Shown here piece after piece: positions 58,598-64,000 of a stretch of DNA of 64,000 nt; within the stretch, counting starts at the first letter, position 1, and every line of letters starts with the position of its first letter. The stretch comes from Deinandra increscens subsp. villosa (lineage: Eukaryota; Streptophyta; Magnoliopsida; Asterales; Asteraceae), in NCBI GenBank assembly GCA_039602395.1, contig JBCNJP010000012.1, forward strand, positions 29,622,454 through 29,686,453, written 5' to 3'. Position numbers and translations under genes: made by a program. The notes below the pieces were generated by a model. It was not told the DNA's origin, did not search any database, and was given only the letters and a program-made list of their open reading frames with translations.

Positions 58598-59200
58598 AAA
58601 AGTTCTTTGTAGACACCTCTAAAAGTGTAGACACGTAGACACTGTTAATTACCATTAGATCATTCTAATCCAAGGGTTTTGATTAACTTAATAGGTTTTT
58701 AAATGAAACTACACGGAGGGGCAGTCACGCCATTTAACATTTTATGTTTATGTCGTCGTTTTCTTTTCTCAGTCGATCGATTTCAAAAGAAGTAATCGAC
58801 TTCACCTGCTTTCATCTTCATCGGCGATTTCACCATTAGCGATTTCACCATCAGCGATTTCGCCTACTTTCGTTTCTTCTTCAACGTTCTCGTCCTCCAA
58901 TTGTTCATCATTGACCTAAGTTGGCTTTTGATTTTTGGCGTTCTTCATTGTGGTAAGTTTTTCTTTGGTTTTCATTTTTAGGGTTTCAGAGTAACGATCT
59001 GGTTTTTTGCGTATTTCGGTTCTAATGTTTAATTGGTTAAAAAATCTTTGTACTTAGTAACAACCTGTTCAAAATTCTTCATGTTTATTAAGTCTTGCTT
59101 TATATTTTTTCTTGTTTTTGTTCCACTTCAATGTATTCGTATGTGAAATAAGCATATTTCACATTAGAAATAATTGGTTTTGAAGAAACCAAAACCTACC
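58595..59200. mobile_element. Family D element (D3), left end only
   Basis: Begins ttgaaaagttctttgtagac with three GTAGACA modules, then accattagatca and acacggaggggcagtcacgc, matching D1, D2 and the 13.6-kb termini. A leader-like block with repeated gcgatttcaccat (58820-58860) follows. gtgaaataagcatatttcac near 59143 recalls the D2 array. No right end was found before the next region. Confidence 0.55.
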
Positions 59201-60389
59201 TCCTCTAGTTCATAAGGTAGAATGAAGGTTTCTTAGGTAATCGAGTGAGCTGGAGATGACGAACTAACTGGGGGGTAAACCTGCACACTGTAACAAACAC
59301 GTCAAGGCGTTACAAGGAGAGCCGGAGAGGAACCCTCGTATCGGCCCTCCGGCGTGAGAATCAGTAAACGGTAAGAGAAGTAGAGAGTATTTTAGTAAGA
59401 GTGAGTGAGAGAATATGAACCTTTTTCATGAGGCCTTAGCTTACTATTTATAGGCAGCAAATTAGGGTTTCTTTGAGGTCCTATGACGTCAACGCGTGCA
59501 TGGCACGGCGCGTGAAGGAATATCTCGGGTGCTTCTCTGTTCCGCGTGTCATCTTCTTATTGGTCAGGGACCACATGCGAGAATGTTGGTTTGTTAGAGT
59601 GGGGGCAACTCTCTGACGATTATTAAACGCTCTAACGGATTTGCATATGGACGCATAGGTGCATGTGCCATCCGCGCGTGCCAGGAGAAAGCTGTTGCTT
59701 TCTCCCCAAGTTTGGGCTTTTCGCTGGCGGGCCCGATCCTGTGCTAATCTATCGGGCCTATTTTCATGTTGGGCTGGGGCCCAGAGGATAGATTTAGTAT
59801 CTATCCTCTTCAAGTCTTCCCTAGTCCTGTGCGTAAGAATTAGCGCGGGACTAAGAAGTGGTGCTTTGGCGGGAATCCTTTAACTGTGTTTTCTGGAGAA
59901 ACGTTGGCGGAGCAATTTTGTATTGTTCGCGCCGGTCTTTTACTAGTGTGGTGAAGGTTTTGCAAGAAACGTGGATGCGGATGATTGTATTTTGTTATCG
60001 TTGCGGGGGATGATTGGTGCGGAAGATCATCTTTTTATTTGTCCCCGAGTTTAATTAACCAGGCGGATGCGGACTGTTTAGAAAAGATTCGCGTATCTCT
60101 TTTGGGGAATTGGTGTTTGATAAGTGGATTGGAACGATAAGTAGAGTAGCTGACCGGGGGACAACCTCATTAAATGTTGGTTGTCAGACGTCACCCATCA
60201 TCGCAGTTTTACGGCGATGGCGTGACATCATGCCTGCAGAGTACTATTCCGCAGGGACACGCGTCGCTGCAGGGCATACGCACGATCCCCACTATCTCCT
60301 GCCAACTGTCAAGGACACGTGTCGCCATCCTCGCGTTTTGCTCGTTCGAATTCAACGGCCTAGATTGCGCGGAGACGATCGGTTTTTAG
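59201..60389 (-). repeat. Probable LTR region (minus orientation) beside the gypsy-type gene
   Basis: The base composition changes sharply here to GC-rich. On the minus strand a TATA-like cctataaatagtaagc lies at about 59440-59455. It is followed, reading leftward, by a transcript-like region with tctctcactcactctta and a CG-rich end. This looks like the U3-R-U5 order of an LTR read on minus. No paired LTR or exact ends were found, so this is tentative. Confidence 0.35.
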
Positions 60390-60397
60390 TATAAAAA
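60390..60397 (+). promoter_or_regulatory. TATA-like box of the plus-strand gene
   Basis: tataaaaa at 60390-60397, about 130 bases before the ATG at 60525, followed by a pyrimidine-rich leader (ccttcttcttctttag, ttcctttctttctttcctcc). Confidence 0.55.
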
Positions 60398-60590
60398 CCC
60401 CCTTTTCCCCCCATAAAAATTTTACCTTCTTCTTCTTTAGAAAACCCTAGGATTTTCCTCTGCAAGTTCCTTTCTTTCTTTCCTCCTTCGTTGCAGACTA
60501 CTTTTTCCTCATTGTTACTTAACAATGGCTGCCTCTGTGATGTCCAAGTATCCTTTAGATTGGAAGGAGGCAGATTTTGCGTCCTTCTTG

Positions 60591-61010
60591 GACTCTTATG
60601 GCCTTTCTGATGAGAAGTATGGGGCTGTTCTTCCGAGACAAGGTAGTTTGATCACTGCTTGTCCTGAAGACAAGATTGCTTTATACTCTGATTTTTTCGC
60701 CTGTTCTCATCTCAGAATTCCCATATCGGGTTTTTGTGCACATCTTTTTGAGGTTTTCCAGATTCACCTTTCTCAGTTCCACCCTCTTGGTCTGGCCATG
60801 GACTCTTATGGCCTTTCTGATGAGAAGTATGGGGCTGTTCTTCCGAGACAAGGTAGTTTGATCACTGCTTGTCCTGAAGACAAGATTGCTTTATACTCTG
60901 ATTTTTTCGCCTGTTCTCATCTCAGAATTCCCATATCGGGTTTTTGTGCACATCTTTTTGAGGTTTTCCAGATTCACCTTTCTCAGTTCCACCCTCTTGG
61001 TCTGGCCATG
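60591..61010 (+). repeat. Perfect 210-bp tandem duplication in exon 1
   Basis: 60591-60800 and 60801-61010 are identical by eye, each encoding 70 residues beginning DSYGLSDEKYGAVL and ending HPLGLAM. The frame is kept. It is either very recent or an assembly artefact. Confidence 0.95.
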
Positions 61011-62679
61011 GTTTTTCATTTTGAGTTTGTTCTCCGCAGTCTCCGGAGAACACCTTCTATTGAGCTTTTCAAAGCCTTCTTTAAGTTAGTGAAGAAGGGG
61101 GACTGGTTTACTTTTGATAAACGAGGTGGTGACAACTTGGCGGGCGCTATTCCTGATGCTAGCGCGGACCGTCAATGGCGGAAGAAATTCTTTTTTGTGA
61201 ACGCCGGAGTTATTCCGGTAAACATAGTGAAGCGGATCGGCGCGGATGTTATTGCCGATCTGACTGCGCTGCCCGCCACACTGAAGTCCCCGCCATACCT
61301 TTGGCTAAAGGACAACCCCACCGACCTCCAAGTTTTTGGGGAAGGGGCGCTAGTGCGGCTGGGTATGAGCTGTGAGTGGGACCTTAAGCGGACGGTCCCA
61401 GATTTTGAGCGGAGAGAAAATTCTGCCGTTTCAGGTGACATCCATGACCTTCCCAACTGAACGTTCAGATCTTTTGGCTAGGATGTTGGCTGGTACGATA
61501 CAACTATTTGATTTGTGGGAATTTCTGTCTGCGACTTATGGCGGTATCGGACCAGGCTTCATACCTGGTCAAACTTTTCTTGAGCCAGGTATGTTTTTCT
61601 TCCTCTTTTGTTTGCGCGGATGTTCTTACTTTCTGTTTTCTTTTTCATGGTCAGGTCCTGTGGTGTGGATGGAACTCTTGTTTCCGCATCTGAGGGGAGG
61701 TTTGAGGTACGCTCCAAAGAGATTGGCGGACGGCGAAGTTCCGATACTGGACAGGACCGCTCGCTGTTTTGTTCATCCGCACTTGGATGGATCCTGGGAC
61801 CCAGTCCGCGTCCTGAACCTTAAACCTGATGTATGCGCGGATTTCTATTTCTTTTATGGCTTTGCAAGTTGCGCGGTTATTTACTGTAACCGTTTTTTCT
61901 TCTCAGGGTTCCTCCGCCAGGACTAGTGCGGAGTATGTGGAAGATTACCTGCCTGGTTGCGGAATTGCTGGGGTGATTTTCCCTGGCGAGGAGGTTGGTG
62001 GTCAGGGTGTGGTCACCCTTCCTCAATTGATGACCTCCTGGAACATCGGGGAGGCCGCGGAGCGTGAGGCCGCAGAGAGGGAGGCGCGGAATGCCTCCGC
62101 CTCTTCCGGTCCTTCCAAGAAAAGGAAGGGGAAGGAAGTTATTTCTTCCAAGTCTCCTCCGCGACCTAAGAAGAAAAAAGGGGTTGTATCCCAGATGGTT
62201 CTGGATTCTCGCAGCAGTAAGTTTTTGTTGTTTTCTGAATTCTTTTCTGTTTGTCCTTCCTGGTGTCCTAACTTCCTTTATTTCTCTCTTTTTCAGAGGA
62301 TCTTGAAGTCATCGATCCTGAGGCTACTTCTGCGCCCCCACTTCCCACTCATGGTAAAGGCAAAGGCTATTTCTGTGTTGCGGGTCTCAAGGTTACCTTG
62401 AAACCGCAAGGAGCTGATGAGCCGGCGGACTCCTCCGAACTGATCCGCAAGTCCTCCGTTGTCCATTCTGAGGCCCGAGAAGCTCAGCTTCAGAAGTCTA
62501 GGGAGGCTGCGGAAAAGAGGAGGAAAGCCGCCAAGGAGGCCCTTCAGAAAGATGCGGAGGAGGCCAACCTTGCCGACATGGTTGTGTCTCCTCAACAGAT
62601 TGACATGGAGGTGGATGATGTGGTGGAGAGGCAACAGAGGGAGTTGGGAGAGAAACTGGCGGCTGAGGCCCGTCAAAAA

Positions 62680-62682
62680 TAA
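62680..62682 (+). other. In-frame TAA in the coiled-coil exon
   Basis: Codons CGT CAA AAA TAA GCT GAG GAA. The same frame is open on both sides (62297-62679 and 62683-64000) with the same Ala/Glu/Arg coiled-coil bias, so this is a single nonsense change rather than a natural end. Confidence 0.85.
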
Positions 62683-64000
62683 GCTGAGGAACGGGAGGCC
62701 GCTAAAGCTCGCAAGAAAGCAGAGGAGGAAAGAGCGGCGGCTGAGGTTGAAGCCCACCGGAAGGAGGAGGAAGAAAGAAAGGCTGCCGAGGAGCAGGCGC
62801 GGGCCGACGCGGCCGTGCGGGAGAAGGAAGCCGAGAACCGAAGGTGGGAAGAAGAATTGAAGAGAAAGGAGCAGTCCAAAATGGCTGGTGTTGGCCCCTC
62901 CGCGAGCCATCCAAGCACCATGGCGCTCTTTTCCCCGCCTTCGGGAGAAACTGCTTCTGGTTCCGCTTGTCTACCTGCCGATTTCTGGCAATACCCTACC
63001 AGGGCCATTCCTGAGAGACTCAAGGCCCCACCCGCTCCTTATGTACCGAATTGGAGCATTCAACCTACCACCCTTCTTGACACCCATGATACTAAGCGGG
63101 AGTTCCTACGCCATGCCTTCACTGATGCGGGCAAGGAACTTCTTCACAAATCAAGCACTGAAGTCCTTCGGGAGGAGGCGATCATGGGCCTGTTATTTAC
63201 GGTGGAGCGTGTGCCTGAACTTTTTCACCGTCAAGAACTCGACGAGAAAAGGTTAGCACAGACCTATCGTCTGGCTGAAGAGAGGAGGGTGGAGGTTCTT
63301 GTGGAGAAAAAACGGGCGCTTGAGTCGGCCGATGATGCCATGAGGGCGGAGGCCAAGATGAGAGATGCAGAAACACGTGCGGACCTTGCGGCGGCGCAGG
63401 CCGCCAGGTTGAAGGGGGAACTAGTAACTGCCGAGGGCAATTTGGGCAAGGAAAAGGAAAGATTTACCCGTTCGCAGGAGCTTCACTCCAAGACCCGCAA
63501 CGCCTATCAGAGGGTGGAAGGGGAGCTCAAGATTGCTCAAACTAAACTTGCCACCGCTCAATCTGAGCTGGCAGATTCTGAGAAGATCCACCAAACCCTC
63601 AGCGATGACCTTGCCCGCTCTACCCAACAATGTACGAAAATGGAGGAGGAGTTTGCTCTGAAAGATGCCCAGTTGGTAGATGCGGTGGCCGCTCGAACCG
63701 GTCTTGAAGCCCAGTTAGCGGCGGAGAAAGGTCGATCCACCCGTCTGAGGGACAGCATCAAATGGTTGTTGGAGGAGGGGATGGCTTGGGTGCACCATGC
63801 TGCTGTGGAGGGTACTTCTTATCAGAATGCTCTTTATAGGTATATGATGGCCGCCCGCGCGCTGGGGCAGTATGATGGTTTGCGCGCTGGGTATCGCGTG
63901 GGTCTGGAAGCGGGAAACATCAATACTCATGTATGGAATGATCCAAAGGTTGAAAGCGACTTCCTCGCGGCGGGTCAAGAGTTGAGCGACCAAAGCCCCT

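Larger units (their letters stand above)
60525..64000 (+). pseudogene. 'Putative gypsy-type transposon' family gene, 3' end beyond window
   Basis: ATG 60525 (MAASVMSKYPLDWK). Exons 60525-61588, 61655-61830, 61907-62216 and 62297 to beyond 64000 have GT-AG borders. The first exon has the globular domain of the Transposase_28 type (CPEDKIALYSDFFACS, then LRIPISGFCAHLFEVFQIHL), found in extra, often antisense, reading frames of Tat-type Ty3 retrotransposons. A basic region (KKRKGKEV, PRPKKKKG) and long Ala/Glu/Arg-rich coiled coils follow. Oddities: an exact 210-bp in-frame duplication (60591-61010), a frame switch near 61405-61430 between DFERRE and SGEKILPFQ, and one TAA at 62680-62682 in an otherwise open exon. 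With the minus-oriented LTR-like region upstream, an antisense retrotransposon frame fits best. Confidence 0.65.

Noticed and set aside
62293..62910. 205-codon minus-strand open frame
   Set aside because: Shadow of the GC-rich, Ala/Glu/Arg coiled-coil exon on the plus strand.

Overview
This window looks like an intergenic, repeat-dense stretch of a flowering-plant nuclear genome. The evidence is AT-rich intergenic sequence, nested LTR retrotransposons, a Helitron, hAT and MULE/FAR1-type DNA transposons, GT-AG introns, captured plant gene fragments (a PTI1-like kinase and an RsmH/MraW-type rRNA methyltransferase) and an initiator-tRNA-Met primer site. A dicot, possibly an Asteraceae species, is my impression only. 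I see no intact single-copy host gene. Two 500-base N blocks (41785-42284 and 57696-58195) are assembly gaps.

Layout. 1-720: 3' end and LTR of a retrotransposon. 1400-7446: a minus-strand, gag-only Copia-like element with 450-bp LTRs. 7540-8165: decayed fragments. 9047-33000: an almost unbroken chain of elements that abut (TA)n tracts: MITE A1, MITE B1, foldback C1, a 5.6-kb Helitron (11323-16946), foldback C2, the 13.6-kb element 'copy 1' (18585-32174), MITE B2, MITE D1 and D2. The D2 region carries kinase and methyltransferase fragments and ends in a 225-bp satellite-like array. 37118-44746: a minus-strand LTR element with nested insertions (a hAT piece, an A-family MITE and, inside that MITE, a solo LTR). 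44908-58550: 'copy 2' of the 13.6-kb element. 58595 onward: D3. 59200-64000: an LTR-like region followed by a multi-exon plus-strand gene of the 'putative gypsy-type transposon' family, running off the window.

The most interesting content is the pair of 13.6-kb elements. Each has terminal inverted repeats built of GTAGACCCC modules and lies in a TA microsatellite. Each carries two convergent intron-containing genes. The first encodes a FAR1/MULE transposase (zinc finger, DDE core, SWIM finger, acidic tail). The second encodes a lysine-rich ULP1-type (C48) cysteine protease with a recognisable His-Asp-Gln-Cys active site. Known plant MULEs of the Kaonashi type also pair MULE and ULP1 sequences, so the pairing has precedent. 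Features I do not recognise as described are the TA-microsatellite habitat, the short motif TGAGTTTTAT filling the introns mostly in the sense direction of each gene, the small lysine-rich exons and the 102-bp intronic array. Small non-autonomous relatives (B1, B2) share both the termini and the motif. Both copies carry frame lesions, mostly different ones, and several fall at homopolymers where assembly error is a real alternative.
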